A model generated the notes under the pieces. It saw nothing but the letters and a program-made list of their open reading frames with translations, searched no databases and had not been told where the DNA came from. From Caulobacter ginsengisoli (lineage in GTDB: Bacteria; Pseudomonadota; Alphaproteobacteria; Caulobacterales; Caulobacteraceae), in assembly GCF_030814835.1 (NCBI RefSeq), contig NZ_JAUSVS010000005.1:186001-250000 (forward strand): DNA of 64,000 nucleotides, read 5' to 3'. The translations under genes and the position numbers were made by a program. Below are positions 18,104 to 26,572 of this stretch, in pieces (position 1 is the first letter of the stretch; every line of letters starts with the position of its first letter).

Positions 18104-19903
18104 ATGAACGCCCCTGTAAAGCCGCCCGCTTCCGAAGCCCTGCCGCAATGGCGGTTGGACGACCTCTACGCCAGCCGCGAAGACCCGCGCATCGAGCTGG
18201 ACCTGGCCGCCGCCAAAAGGGTCAATGACGAACTGGTCGCGCTCAAGGGCCGCTTCGTCGAATCCCGCGCCGACGCCAAGGCGCTGGGCGAACTGCTGGA
18301 TAAGGGCGTCGATCTCTACGAGAAGGCGGTGAACCATCTCTGGAGCGTCGGCGCCTATGCGTCCCTGGCCAGCTCCACGGCCAAGGACGACAGCGCCTGG
18401 GCCAAGTTCGAGGGTGATCTGCGGGCCCGCTCGGCCGCCATCGGGGCCGAGAGCCTGTTCTTCACCCTGGAGCTCAATGAGCTGGAGGACGCCGAGATCG
18501 AGGCGGCCTACAAAGCCCATCCGCCCGCCGCCCGCTGGCGGCCGTGGATGCGGCGGGTGCGGCTGTCGCGGCCGCATGAGCTTTCCCACGACCTGGAGCA
18601 CCTGCTGGTCGACCGCTCGCCGGCGGTGGCCAACTGGACCCGGCTCTATGACGAGACCCTGGCCCGGCTGGAGGCCCGCGTCGGCCGCGAACGGCTGACC
18701 CTGCCCGAGACCCTCAACCGGATGAGCGATCCGGACGCTGGGCGCCGCCGCGACGCCGCCAGCGGGCTTTCCAAGGCCCTGGAGGAGCGCACCCCGACGC
18801 TCGCCCTCTGCTACAACACCCTGGCCTTCGAAAAACAGGTCGAGGACCGCTGGCGGAAATACGCCAGCCCCGCCCATGCCCGCCACCTCTCCAACGAGGT
18901 CGACGGCGAGGCGGTCGACGCCATGGTCGAGGCCGTGGTCGAGCGCTACGCCGCCACCAGCCACCGCTACTATGCCCTGAAGGCCAGGGTCATGGGCCGC
19001 AAGACCCTGGACCACTGGGATCGCAACGCCCCGCTCGAAACCGTCCAGCCCCGCCAGTACGGCTGGGACGAGGCCCGCGCCATCGTGCTCGACAGCTTCG
19101 AGGCCCTGGCCCCCAGATTCGCCGACACCGCCCGCGGCTTCTTCACCCGCCCCTGGATCGACGCCGCGCCCCGGGCCGGCAAGCAGTCGGGGGCCTACAG
19201 CCACCCGGTCACCGCCGACCGCCACCCCTATGTCTTCCTCAACTATATGGGCGAGCGGCGCGACGTGCTGACCCTGGCCCATGAGCTGGGCCACGCCGTC
19301 CACCAGACGATGTGCCAGCCCCTGGGCACCCTGCTGGCCGACACGCCCCTGACCCTCGCCGAAACCGCCTCGATCTTCGGCGAGGGCCTGGTGTTCGAGC
19401 GCCTGCTGGCCGAGGCGTCAAAGGCCGAACGGCGCGGCCTGCTCGCCGGCAAGATCGAGGATGGCCTCAACACCGTGGTCCGCCAGATCGCCTTCCACCA
19501 GTTCGAGACCCGCTTCCACGCCGCCCGCGTCGAGGGCGAGCTGGGGCCCGACGAGATCGGCGGCCTCTGGCTGCAGGCGATGGGCGAGAGCCTGGGCCCG
19601 GCCATCCGCATGAACCCCGGCTACGAGCACTATTGGGGCTATGTCAGCCACTTCGTGCACTCGCCCTTCTATGTCTACGCCTACGCCTTCGGCGACCTTC
19701 TGGTCCGCGCCCTGATGGAAAAGCGCCGCGCCGACCCGGCCGGGTTCACGCCCCTCTACGAGGACCTGCTGAGCGCCGGCGGAACCCGAACCTATGTCGA
19801 AGCCCTGGCCCCCTTCGGCCTGGACCCGCGCGAGAAGAGCTTCTGGGCGGCGGGGGTGGATCAGCTGGAGCGGCTGGTGGACGAGTTCGACGCGCTGGTG
19901 TGA
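18104..19903 (+). CDS. pepF: M3 family oligoendopeptidase F
   Basis: The 599-residue cytoplasmic protein has the M3 zinc motif LAHELGHAVHQ near residue 392, followed by a distal Glu in ETASIFGEGLVFE, and an N-terminal helical domain. It matches the PepF/M3 oligoendopeptidase size and plan. These enzymes trim peptides of roughly 6-18 residues. No signal peptide is seen. It lies 37 bp after the secreted hydrolase. Confidence 0.92.
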   Translation: MNAPVKPPASEALPQWRLDDLYASREDPRIELDLAAAKRVNDELVALKGRFVESRADAKALGELLDKGVDLYEKAVNHLWSVGAYASLASSTAKDDSAWAKFEGDLRARSAAIGAESLFFTLELNELEDAEIEAAYKAHPPAARWRPWMRRVRLSRPHELSHDLEHLLVDRSPAVANWTRLYDETLARLEARVGRERLTLPETLNRMSDPDAGRRRDAASGLSKALEERTPTLALCYNTLAFEKQVEDRWRKYASPAHARHLSNEVDGEAVDAMVEAVVERYAATSHRYYALKARVMGRKTLDHWDRNAPLETVQPRQYGWDEARAIVLDSFEALAPRFADTARGFFTRPWIDAAPRAGKQSGAYSHPVTADRHPYVFLNYMGERRDVLTLAHELGHAVHQTMCQPLGTLLADTPLTLAETASIFGEGLVFERLLAEASKAERRGLLAGKIEDGLNTVVRQIAFHQFETRFHAARVEGELGPDEIGGLWLQAMGESLGPAIRMNPGYEHYWGYVSHFVHSPFYVYAYAFGDLLVRALMEKRRADPAGFTPLYEDLLSAGGTRTYVEALAPFGLDPREKSFWAAGVDQLERLVDEFDALV

Positions 19904-19948
19904 GGGACTGGAGGTTAGGGGCTAGGGATTAGAAGAACGGGCGCACTC

Positions 19949-20025
19949 CCTAGCCCCTAGCCCCTAGCCCCTAACCCCTAACCCCTAGCCCCTAGCCCCT
20001 AGCCCCTAGCCCCTAGCCCCTAGCC
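19949..20025. repeat. 7-bp tandem array, 11 units (CCTAGCC/CCTAACC)
   Basis: Eleven perfect heptamers fill 77 bp; units 4 and 5 are CCTAACC and the rest CCTAGCC. A partial inverted copy (GGTTAGGGGCTAGGGATTAG, 19913-19932) lies just upstream, so one strand can fold back. It occupies the gap between pepF and the hydrolase at 20061. The array is not CRISPR-like and not coding. Confidence 0.95.
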
Positions 20026-20060
20026 ACAAATTCAAACGCCTGTTAGTCGCTGTCCCACCC

Positions 20061-21044
20061 ATGGCAGACTCCGACCGCAAGCCCCATCGTTTCGCCGACC
20101 CCGCCGGCCTGCCGCCCGAGATCGGCGCGCCGCTGGCCCGGTTCAACGGCGACAGGCCACCCGCCCCGCACTGGTTCGACAAGGCCCTGGCCAACCGGCC
20201 CGAGCGGTCGATGATCGAGGTCGAGGGCTGCCCGATCGAACTGCTGACCTGGGGCGAGGTCGGCAAGCCCGGCCTCTTGTTCCTGCACGGCAATGCCGCC
20301 CATGCCGACTGGTGGAGCTTCATCGCCCCCTTCTTCGCCGATGACTATCGGGTGGCGGCCATGTCCTGGTCGGGGATGGGCGCCTCGGGCTGGCGGCCGC
20401 ACTATACCGGTGAGCTGTTCGCCGCCGAGGCGTTGGGGGCGGCTGAAGCGGCCGGCCTCTATGTCGAGGGCCACAAACCCATCGTCATCGCCCACAGCTT
20501 CGGCGGTTTCGCCACCCGGGTGATGGCGGCCCAGCATCCCGACCGCCTGCGCGCGGCGGTCTATGTCGACAGCCCCATCCGCCCGCCCGAGAGCGAATGG
20601 CGCGGCCCGCCGACCCGCAGCCGGCCCAACAAGGTCTACGCCACCCATGCCGAGGCCCTGGCCCGCTTCCGCCTGGCCCCGCCGCAGGGCTGCGAGAACC
20701 TCTACATCGCCGACTTCATCGCCCGGCATTCCCTGCACGAGGTGGAGGGCGGCTGGACCTGGAAGTTCGACCCGGCCATGTGGGAGCGGTTCGACCGCGA
20801 GAGCATGGGCGATTCCCACGCCGCCTTCGGCGCGGCCCGGGTGCCGGTGGCGGCCCTCTGGGGCGGCCGCTCCAACCTGATCCCGTCCGAGGTCGAGGAC
20901 TACATGCGCCGCATGGCCCCGCCCGGCACGCCGATGATCCCCATCCCCGACTCGGACCACCACGTGATGATCGACCAGCCGTTGGCCCTGGTGGCGGCGC
21001 TGCGGGCGCTGCTGGAGACGTGGCCGATTACTCCTCACCCGTAG
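20061..21044 (+). CDS. alpha/beta-hydrolase
   Basis: The 327-residue protein has the hydrolase fold landmarks LLFLHGNAAHADWW (oxyanion HG), nucleophile AHSFGGFATRVM, and a late His in IPDSDHHVMID. It has no signal peptide. The family includes epoxide hydrolases, esterases and C-C hydrolases, so no substrate can be named. The final codons and stop (TPHP, TAG) lie inside the repeat element that starts at 21031, so the native C-terminus may have been altered by that element. Confidence 0.85.
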   Translation: MADSDRKPHRFADPAGLPPEIGAPLARFNGDRPPAPHWFDKALANRPERSMIEVEGCPIELLTWGEVGKPGLLFLHGNAAHADWWSFIAPFFADDYRVAAMSWSGMGASGWRPHYTGELFAAEALGAAEAAGLYVEGHKPIVIAHSFGGFATRVMAAQHPDRLRAAVYVDSPIRPPESEWRGPPTRSRPNKVYATHAEALARFRLAPPQGCENLYIADFIARHSLHEVEGGWTWKFDPAMWERFDRESMGDSHAAFGAARVPVAALWGGRSNLIPSEVEDYMRRMAPPGTPMIPIPDSDHHVMIDQPLALVAALRALLETWPITPHP

Positions 21045-21250
21045 GGGGAGGACGACCGCGCCAGAGCGCGGTCAGGAGGGGGTCTTCGGGCAAGGGTTCG
21101 GTCTTTACCTGAAGCTCTCGGGCGTTTTGCAATCCGTCCTGCCGAAGCCGGACGATCCCAGCCCCTGCGCGAAGACCCCCACCTGGCCGGGCCTCGCACG
21201 CGCTCGCAGCGCGTGTCGGGCGGCCGTCCGCCCCCTACGTGGGCGGAGTT
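21031..21250. repeat. 220-bp structured repeat element, copy A
   Basis: One end reads CTCCTCACCCGTAGGGGGAG and the other CCCCCTACGTGGGCGGAG. Between them are further stems (GACCGCGCCAGAGCGCGGTC; CACGCGCTCGCAGCGCGTG) and the run TTCGGGCAAGG. The same ordered parts occur in reverse orientation at 51746-51974. The element spans almost exactly from the stop of one convergent gene to the stop of the other (21044 and 21251). Confidence 0.88.
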
Positions 21251-21874
21251 TTACCCCCCCTTCACCTGCGCCATGATCGCCAACGTCCGGCCTTCGTTGT
21301 CGTTGAAGAAGGCCATCCACTCCTCGGTCCCGTCGGCATGGGTGTGGATGATGTGCGGGGCGTTGGTGAAGACCACGCCCCGGCCGGTAAGCTGGGCATG
21401 GGCCGCCCGCACGTCCTCGACCCGGAAATACAGGACCGACTCGGCCGGTCCGCCATCGCCCTGCGACAGCATCAGCCGCACCCCGCCGCAGTCGTAGAAG
21501 GCCAAGTTGCCGAAGGTATAGAGGTGGGGCAGGCCCAGCACCTCGCCGTACCACTGCCGGGCGGCGGCGATGTCGGCGACGCTGCGGGCGATCTGACCGA
21601 TCGGGCCCAGGGGCTGGTTCATGGTCTGCGTCTTTCCTGCTAGCGGGCTGTCGCGGCGCACGCCGTCCCAGAGGCGCAGTTCGGCCCGGCTGGAAAAGCC
21701 GAGTTTCTGCAGCGCGTTGGCGACATGGAACTTGACCGCGTCGAGGCTGACGCCCTGGCGGCGGGCGATCATCGGATTGCTCATCCCGTGGCGCACGGCC
21801 TCGACCACCCGCCATTCGGCCGGGGTCAGGATATCGAGATGGGCGGGCCGTCCGCGCGGCCTTGAGCGGGTCAT
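21251..21874 (-). CDS. LuxR-type HTH fused to VOC (glyoxalase-like) domain
   Basis: From ATG 21874 the 207-residue product has an N-terminal LuxR/GerE helix-turn-helix (LTPAEWRVVEAVRHGMSNPM, then GVSLDAVKFHVANALQKLGF) and from about residue 86 a VOC domain (IGQIARSVADIAAARQWYGE and so on, ending NEGRTLAIMAQVKGG). The combination suggests a small-molecule-binding regulator. An internal ATG at 21619 has AGGAAAG eight bases upstream and would give the VOC domain alone (122 residues), so two products are possible. Confidence 0.85.
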   Translation of the reverse strand: MTRSRPRGRPAHLDILTPAEWRVVEAVRHGMSNPMIARRQGVSLDAVKFHVANALQKLGFSSRAELRLWDGVRRDSPLAGKTQTMNQPLGPIGQIARSVADIAAARQWYGEVLGLPHLYTFGNLAFYDCGGVRLMLSQGDGGPAESVLYFRVEDVRAAHAQLTGRGVVFTNAPHIIHTHADGTEEWMAFFNDNEGRTLAIMAQVKGG

Positions 21875-21982
21875 GCGAGGAACCCTAGTCCCTAGACGGG
21901 CGATTTTCCCTCCCCCGCCGCGCTTGAGATGCGCCTCGGCTCGTTGTAAGCGGGCGCAACACCTTTTGGCGGACGAGACCCT

Positions 21983-22213
21983 ATGGCTTCCGAATACCAC
22001 CGCGGCGACCAGGACATTTCCGAGCAGGAAGCCACCTATGTGGCGTTCGGCAACTTCACCAAGTGGGGCTGCCTGTTCATCGCGGTCGCCCTGGTGATGA
22101 CCACCATCTGGTTCTGCACCGACCTGGGCTTCTTCGGCGGCGCGGTCCCGGGCGTGATCCTGCTGGCGCTGGGCATCGTCTTCTTCCGCGGCAAGCCGGC
22201 CGGCAGCCACTAG
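21983..22213 (+). CDS. aa3-type cytochrome c oxidase subunit IV
   Basis: The 76-residue protein has a short charged N-terminus with the family core HRGDQDISEQEATYVAFGNF, then two membrane spans (LFIAVALVMTTIWFC; VPGVILLALGIVFF). This matches the small bacterial aa3-type subunit IV. Its place just upstream of the transhydrogenase genes is common in alphaproteobacteria. It joins the terminal oxidase complex in the inner membrane. Confidence 0.88.
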   Translation: MASEYHRGDQDISEQEATYVAFGNFTKWGCLFIAVALVMTTIWFCTDLGFFGGAVPGVILLALGIVFFRGKPAGSH

Positions 22214-22343
22214 GCCCCGCGAAATTGCTGCATTGCGGCAATAATCTTTCGCGGCGCAATATCGCCGGGCTCGACAACAGGCAAGATCATCCCCTAAACA
22301 GGGCCCCAAGGCCGCGCTGAGAGTCGGCGTTTGGGGAGCTTGC

Positions 22344-23477
22344 ATGGCTGTTATCGCTGTCGCCAGGGAACGCCGCGCTGGCGAAACCCGCGTCGCCGCC
22401 ACGGCCGATACCGTCAAGAAACTGATCGCCCAGGGCTTCGAGGTCGTGGTCGAGGCGGGAGCGGGCCTCACCGCCTCGGTGACCGACGCCGACTATGAGG
22501 CGGCCGGGGCCAAACTCGAGAAGACCGCCAAGGCGGCGATCGGCAAGGCCGACATCCTGTTCTGCGTGCGCGGGCCGGAAGCGGCCGAGATCGCGGCGCT
22601 GAAGCCCGGCGCCATCGTGGTCGGCACGCTCAACCCCCACCAGGACAAGGCGACGCTGGAAGCCCTGGCCAAGGCCAAGGTTTCGGCCTTCGCCATGGAG
22701 TTCGTGCCGCGCATCACCCGGGCCCAGGTGATGGACGTGCTCTCCAGCCAGGCCAACCTGGCCGGCTACCGCGCCGTAATCGAGGCCGCCGAGACCTTCG
22801 GCAAGGCCCTGCCGATGATGATGACCGCCGCCGGCACCGTCGCCGCCGCCAAGGTCTTCGTCATGGGGGTGGGTGTCGCCGGCCTGCAGGCCATCGCCAC
22901 GGCCCGCCGGCTGGGCGCGGTGGTCACCGCCACCGACGTGCGGCCCGCCACCAAGGAGCAGGTCGAGAGCCTGGGGGCCAAGTTCCTGGCCGTCGAGGAC
23001 GAGGAGTTCAAGAACGCCCAGACCGCCGGCGGTTACGCCAAGGAGATGAGCCCCGAATACCAGGCCAAGCAGGCTGAGCTGGTCAGCGGCCACATCGCCA
23101 AGCAGGACATCGTCATCACCACCGCCCTGATCCCCGGCCGGCCCGCGCCCCGCCTGGTCAGCGCCGCCCAGGTCGCCTCGATGAAACCCGGCTCGGTGCT
23201 GATCGACCTGGCCGTCGAGCAGGGCGGCAATGTCGAGGGCGCCAGGCTGAGCGAGATCGTCGAGACCGGCGGGGTCAAGATCGTCGGCTACGCCAACCTG
23301 CCCGGCCGCATCGCCACCGACGCCAGCGCCCTCTATTCGCGCAACCTGATGGCCTTCGCGGGCCTCTTCCTCACCAAGGAGGGCGCCTTCGCCCCCGACT
23401 TCGAGGAAGAAATCCTCAAGGCCGCGCTGGTGACCAAGGACGGCGCCGTCGTCCACCCGGCGCTCCTCAACAAATAA
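22344..23477 (+). CDS. pntAA: NAD(P) transhydrogenase subunit alpha part 1
   Basis: The 377-residue protein is the soluble NAD(H)-binding domain I: it starts AVIAVARERRAGETRVAATA, has the alanine-dehydrogenase-like core and nucleotide loop FVMGVGVAGLQAIATARRLG and DVRPATKEQVESLGAKF. In the split-subunit form common in alphaproteobacteria the membrane part is the next gene. The enzyme couples hydride transfer from NADH to NADP+ with proton flow. Confidence 0.95.
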   Translation: MAVIAVARERRAGETRVAATADTVKKLIAQGFEVVVEAGAGLTASVTDADYEAAGAKLEKTAKAAIGKADILFCVRGPEAAEIAALKPGAIVVGTLNPHQDKATLEALAKAKVSAFAMEFVPRITRAQVMDVLSSQANLAGYRAVIEAAETFGKALPMMMTAAGTVAAAKVFVMGVGVAGLQAIATARRLGAVVTATDVRPATKEQVESLGAKFLAVEDEEFKNAQTAGGYAKEMSPEYQAKQAELVSGHIAKQDIVITTALIPGRPAPRLVSAAQVASMKPGSVLIDLAVEQGGNVEGARLSEIVETGGVKIVGYANLPGRIATDASALYSRNLMAFAGLFLTKEGAFAPDFEEEILKAALVTKDGAVVHPALLNK

Positions 23478-23498
23478 GATCGCAAGGACCTGACCGTC

Positions 23499-23831
23499 AT
23501 GGACGCCTCCGTCGTCGATCCCACCATCTTCCGCCTGGCCATCTTCGTGCTGGCCATCTTCGTCGGCTACTATGTGGTCTGGAGCGTCACCCCGGCCCTG
23601 CACACCCCGCTGATGGCCGTGACCAACGCCATCTCCTCGGTGATCATCGTCGGCGCCCTGCTCGCCGCCGCCTCCAAGGGTGTCGGGCTGGCCGGCGGGC
23701 CGGAAGCCGGCAGTGTCTGGATATCCAAGGGCGCCGGCGCGGTCGCCGCGGGCCTGGCGGCGGTCAACATCTTCGGCGGCTTCCTGGTCACCCAGCGGAT
23801 GCTGGGGATGTACAAGAAGAAGGCCAAGTAG
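23499..23831 (+). CDS. pntAB: NAD(P) transhydrogenase subunit alpha part 2 (membrane)
   Basis: The 110-residue protein has three to four membrane spans ([57 protein letters not shown]). These sequences, especially the NAISS and [14 protein letters not shown] motifs, are the membrane part of the alpha subunit. It follows pntAA by 21 bp. Confidence 0.93.
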   Translation: MDASVVDPTIFRLAIFVLAIFVGYYVVWSVTPALHTPLMAVTNAISSVIIVGALLAAASKGVGLAGGPEAGSVWISKGAGAVAAGLAAVNIFGGFLVTQRMLGMYKKKAK

Positions 23832-23843
23832 GCCGCGCCCCTG

Positions 23844-24170
23844 ATGAACAGCCCACTGGCCATCCAGCTCCTGGGGTATGCCTGCGGAATCGGCGGTCTC
23901 GCCGGAACCGGCGCCTACATCTGGGTGGTGCTCAAGCGCCGCCGCTGGCTGAACAGCGCCGGACTGCTGCTGACCTCGCTGGGCCTGATGCAGCTCTCGC
24001 TGCTGGTGCGCCAGAACTCCAATCTTTCCGGCCTGATCCAGGGCGGCCTGGCCGTGGCCCTGATCCTGGCGGCGGTGATCGTGCAATGGATCGCCGCCGT
24101 CCGCGCCCGCACGCCCTGGGACGGGGCCGACCGGCGGGCCGGTGATTCCTCACCGGAGGGGACGCCATGA
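23844..24170 (+). CDS. unknown membrane protein inside pnt operon (108 aa)
   Basis: Three hydrophobic spans are visible (LLGYACGIGGLAGTGAYIWV; SAGLLLTSLGLMQLSLLV; GGLAVALILAAVIVQWIAAV), then a polar tail. It sits 12 bp after pntAB and overlaps the next gene by four bases (ATGA), so it belongs to the operon. No known transhydrogenase subunit matches it. Span 2-3 spacing resembles the next protein's N-terminal half, but they are not clear paralogues. Confidence 0.75.
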   Translation: MNSPLAIQLLGYACGIGGLAGTGAYIWVVLKRRRWLNSAGLLLTSLGLMQLSLLVRQNSNLSGLIQGGLAVALILAAVIVQWIAAVRARTPWDGADRRAGDSSPEGTP

Positions 24171-24682
24171 ACCTGGAAGACCTCAAGGGCGTGGCCGCCA
24201 TCGGCGGGGGAGCCGTGGCCGTTCTGCTGATCGGCTACCTGTTGCTCCGGGTCAGCCGGCATATCGAGGGCGGGTCCGTCTCGGTTTTCTGGGTGCTGGT
24301 CGCCAACAGCCTCGCCCTGGCCGGGCTGGGCGCCAGCCTGGTGTTGCTGTGGCGGGACCATCTGCCCCTCGTGCAGCTCAATCCGCTCGCACAGATGAGT
24401 ATGCTGTTCACGAGCGTGGGCTTGGACGCCGCGCGAAAAGTCTCCCCCGGCCCGTGGCGGCGGATCGCCCGGATCCTGAGCGGCCTGGCGTTCGCGCTCT
24501 ACCTGGCGCTTTGCGTCCTTGTTCTGCCCCAGATCGTCAGCGCCGCCCAGGGCGCTTCGCTCTGGCTGCTGACCGTGCTGGCGGTGATCGTCATCGTGAC
24601 CGCCATCCAGTGGGCCGAGCACCGCAAGGCCAAGTCCACTTCCAAAGACACCCCGCCTCCGGCGATGGAACCCACCGCATGA
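24167..24682 (+). CDS. unknown membrane protein inside pnt operon (171 aa)
   Basis: Four hydrophobic spans are visible (GGGAVAVLLIGYLLLRV; FWVLVANSLALAGLGASLVL; ILSGLAFALYLALCVLVLP; LWLLTVLAVIVIVTAI), with a basic loop and a Lys/Pro-rich tail. ATG 24167 overlaps the stop upstream and its own stop overlaps pntB's ATG, giving a fully coupled string. I recognise no family. Strict coupling to pntB suggests a role with the transhydrogenase or its assembly. Confidence 0.75.
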   Translation: MNLEDLKGVAAIGGGAVAVLLIGYLLLRVSRHIEGGSVSVFWVLVANSLALAGLGASLVLLWRDHLPLVQLNPLAQMSMLFTSVGLDAARKVSPGPWRRIARILSGLAFALYLALCVLVLPQIVSAAQGASLWLLTVLAVIVIVTAIQWAEHRKAKSTSKDTPPPAMEPTA

Positions 24683-26094
24683 ACGCCAACTTCGCCGCCA
24701 TCGCCTATATCGTCTCGGGCGTGCTGTTCATCCTGGCCCTGCGCGGTCTTTCCAGCCCGGAGACCAGCCGGCGGGGCAATCTGAACGGCATGGTGGGCAT
24801 GGCCATCGCCGTGGCGGTGACCCTGGGCACGCTGTGGTCCAGCGGCAATCTCGACCTGGTGACGGTGCTGATGATCGGCGGCGGCGTCGCCATCGGGGGC
24901 GGCATCGGGGCGGTGGTGGCCCGGCGGGTGGCCATGACCCAGATGCCGCAGCTGGTCGCCCTGTTCCACAGCCTGGTCGGCATGGCCGCCTGCCTGGTGG
25001 CCGTGGCCGCCATCTACACACCGGCCGGCTTCGGCATCGCCGAGGGCGACCGCATCCACCTGCAGTCGCTGATCGAGCTGTCGATCGGCCTGGCCATCGG
25101 GGCGGTGACCTTCACCGGCTCGGTGATCGCCTTCGCCAAGCTGAACGGCAACATGTCCGGCGCCCCGATCCTGCTGCCGGCCCGCCACCTGCTCAACCTG
25201 GCCATCGCTGCCGGCATCGTCGCCCTGGTGATCATGCTGGTGATCAGCGGCGGGACCGCCATCTGGGCCTTCTGGGGCATCTTCGCCCTCTCCCTGCTGA
25301 TTGGCGTCACCCTGATCATCCCCATCGGCGGGGCCGACATGCCCGTCGTGGTCTCGATGCTGAACAGCTATAGCGGCTGGGCGGCGGCGGCGCTGGGCTT
25401 CACCCTGCAGAACGTCACCCTGATCATCACCGGCGCCCTGGTCGGCAGCTCGGGCGCCATCCTCAGCTACATCATGTGCAAGGGGATGAACCGTAGCTTC
25501 ATCTCGGTGATCCTGGGGGGCTTCGGCGGCGAGGACGCGGCCGCCGGAGCCGGCGGCAAGGTCGAGACCCGGCCCGTCAAGCAGGGCAGCGCGGACGATG
25601 CGGCCTTCATCATGAAGAACGCCAGCAAGGTGATCATCGTCCCCGGCTACGGCATGGCGGTCTCCCAGGCCCAGCACGCCCTGCGCGAGATGGCCGACAA
25701 GCTGAAGGAGGAGGGGGTCGAGGTGAAATACGCCATCCACCCCGTCGCCGGCCGCATGCCCGGCCACATGAACGTGCTGCTGGCCGAGGCCAACGTCCCC
25801 TATGACGAGGTCTTCGAACTGGAGGACATCAACGCCGAGTTCCCGGCCTGTGACGTGGCCTTCGTCATCGGCGCCAACGACGTCACCAACCCCGCCGCCA
25901 AGACCGACCCGACCAGCGCCATCTACGGCATGCCGATCCTCGACGTGGAGAAGGCCCGCACCATCCTCTTCGTCAAGCGCGGCATGGCCTCGGGCTATGC
26001 CGGGGTCGAGAACGAGCTCTTCTTCCGCGACAACACCATGATGCTGTTCGGCGACGCCAAGAAGATGGTCGAGGGGATCATCAAGGGGCTCTGA
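24679..26094 (+). CDS. pntB: NAD(P) transhydrogenase subunit beta
   Basis: ATG 24679 overlaps the upstream stop and gives 471 residues. The first 280 residues hold about nine membrane spans (including LVALFHSLVGMAACLVAVAA and the proton-channel region with SGGTAIWAFWG). The last 180 form the NADP(H)-binding domain III (VIIVPGYGMAVSQAQHALRE, HPVAGRMPGHMNVLLAEANV, GANDVTNPAAKTDP). All are typical of PntB. Confidence 0.95.
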   Translation: MNANFAAIAYIVSGVLFILALRGLSSPETSRRGNLNGMVGMAIAVAVTLGTLWSSGNLDLVTVLMIGGGVAIGGGIGAVVARRVAMTQMPQLVALFHSLVGMAACLVAVAAIYTPAGFGIAEGDRIHLQSLIELSIGLAIGAVTFTGSVIAFAKLNGNMSGAPILLPARHLLNLAIAAGIVALVIMLVISGGTAIWAFWGIFALSLLIGVTLIIPIGGADMPVVVSMLNSYSGWAAAALGFTLQNVTLIITGALVGSSGAILSYIMCKGMNRSFISVILGGFGGEDAAAGAGGKVETRPVKQGSADDAAFIMKNASKVIIVPGYGMAVSQAQHALREMADKLKEEGVEVKYAIHPVAGRMPGHMNVLLAEANVPYDEVFELEDINAEFPACDVAFVIGANDVTNPAAKTDPTSAIYGMPILDVEKARTILFVKRGMASGYAGVENELFFRDNTMMLFGDAKKMVEGIIKGL

Positions 26095-26528
26095 TGGGGC
26101 CAAGGCCGCCGCGTCCGCCCCGGGCCGCCGTCCGCCGCCGGCCGGACGAACGGCCGGTCTTTGTCCGCTTTGTCTGTTTCGAACTGGTCGAGGGGCAACG
26201 CTCGCGGCTGGGCCTGTTCCAGGCCATTCGGACGGCGCGCGAGAGCGATCATGCCAGCGGCTGGGCCCTGGCCGAGGTCGAGGACGCCATTACCTGGTTC
26301 AACGAGAACCTGGAGGCGCCCAAGCATTTCTCCCGCAAAGGCGGGCAGTCGGCCCTGTCGTGGTTCAAGCCGGCCGCCGAGGAACATATCCGCCGCATGC
26401 ACGGACTGAAGGCGGCCCTGGAGGACTGCGGCATCCATGTCGAGGTTTTGACGACCCGAGAACCCGGCTTCGTGCTCTACGAGGATGAACACCAAATCGC
26501 CGCCGAGCCGCTGCACAATCGTTTCTGA
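26094..26528 (+). CDS. conserved hypothetical protein (144 aa)
   Basis: ATG 26094 shares a base with the pntB stop (TGATG), so the gene ends the pnt operon. A basic, proline-rich N-terminus is followed by a well-ordered core with several aromatic residues (VRFVCFELVEGQRSRLGLFQ; AITWFNENLEAPKHFSRKGG; YEDEHQIAAEP). No membrane span or known motif is visible. Confidence 0.75.
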   Translation: MGPRPPRPPRAAVRRRPDERPVFVRFVCFELVEGQRSRLGLFQAIRTARESDHASGWALAEVEDAITWFNENLEAPKHFSRKGGQSALSWFKPAAEEHIRRMHGLKAALEDCGIHVEVLTTREPGFVLYEDEHQIAAEPLHNRF

Positions 26529-26572
26529 CCGGCGACGTGCTAGCCTCGCCGTCGTTCACGGGGGAGGGTGCT

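Noticed and set aside
19949..20025. CRISPR array
   Set aside because: Units are 7 bp with no spacers and no cas genes are nearby.
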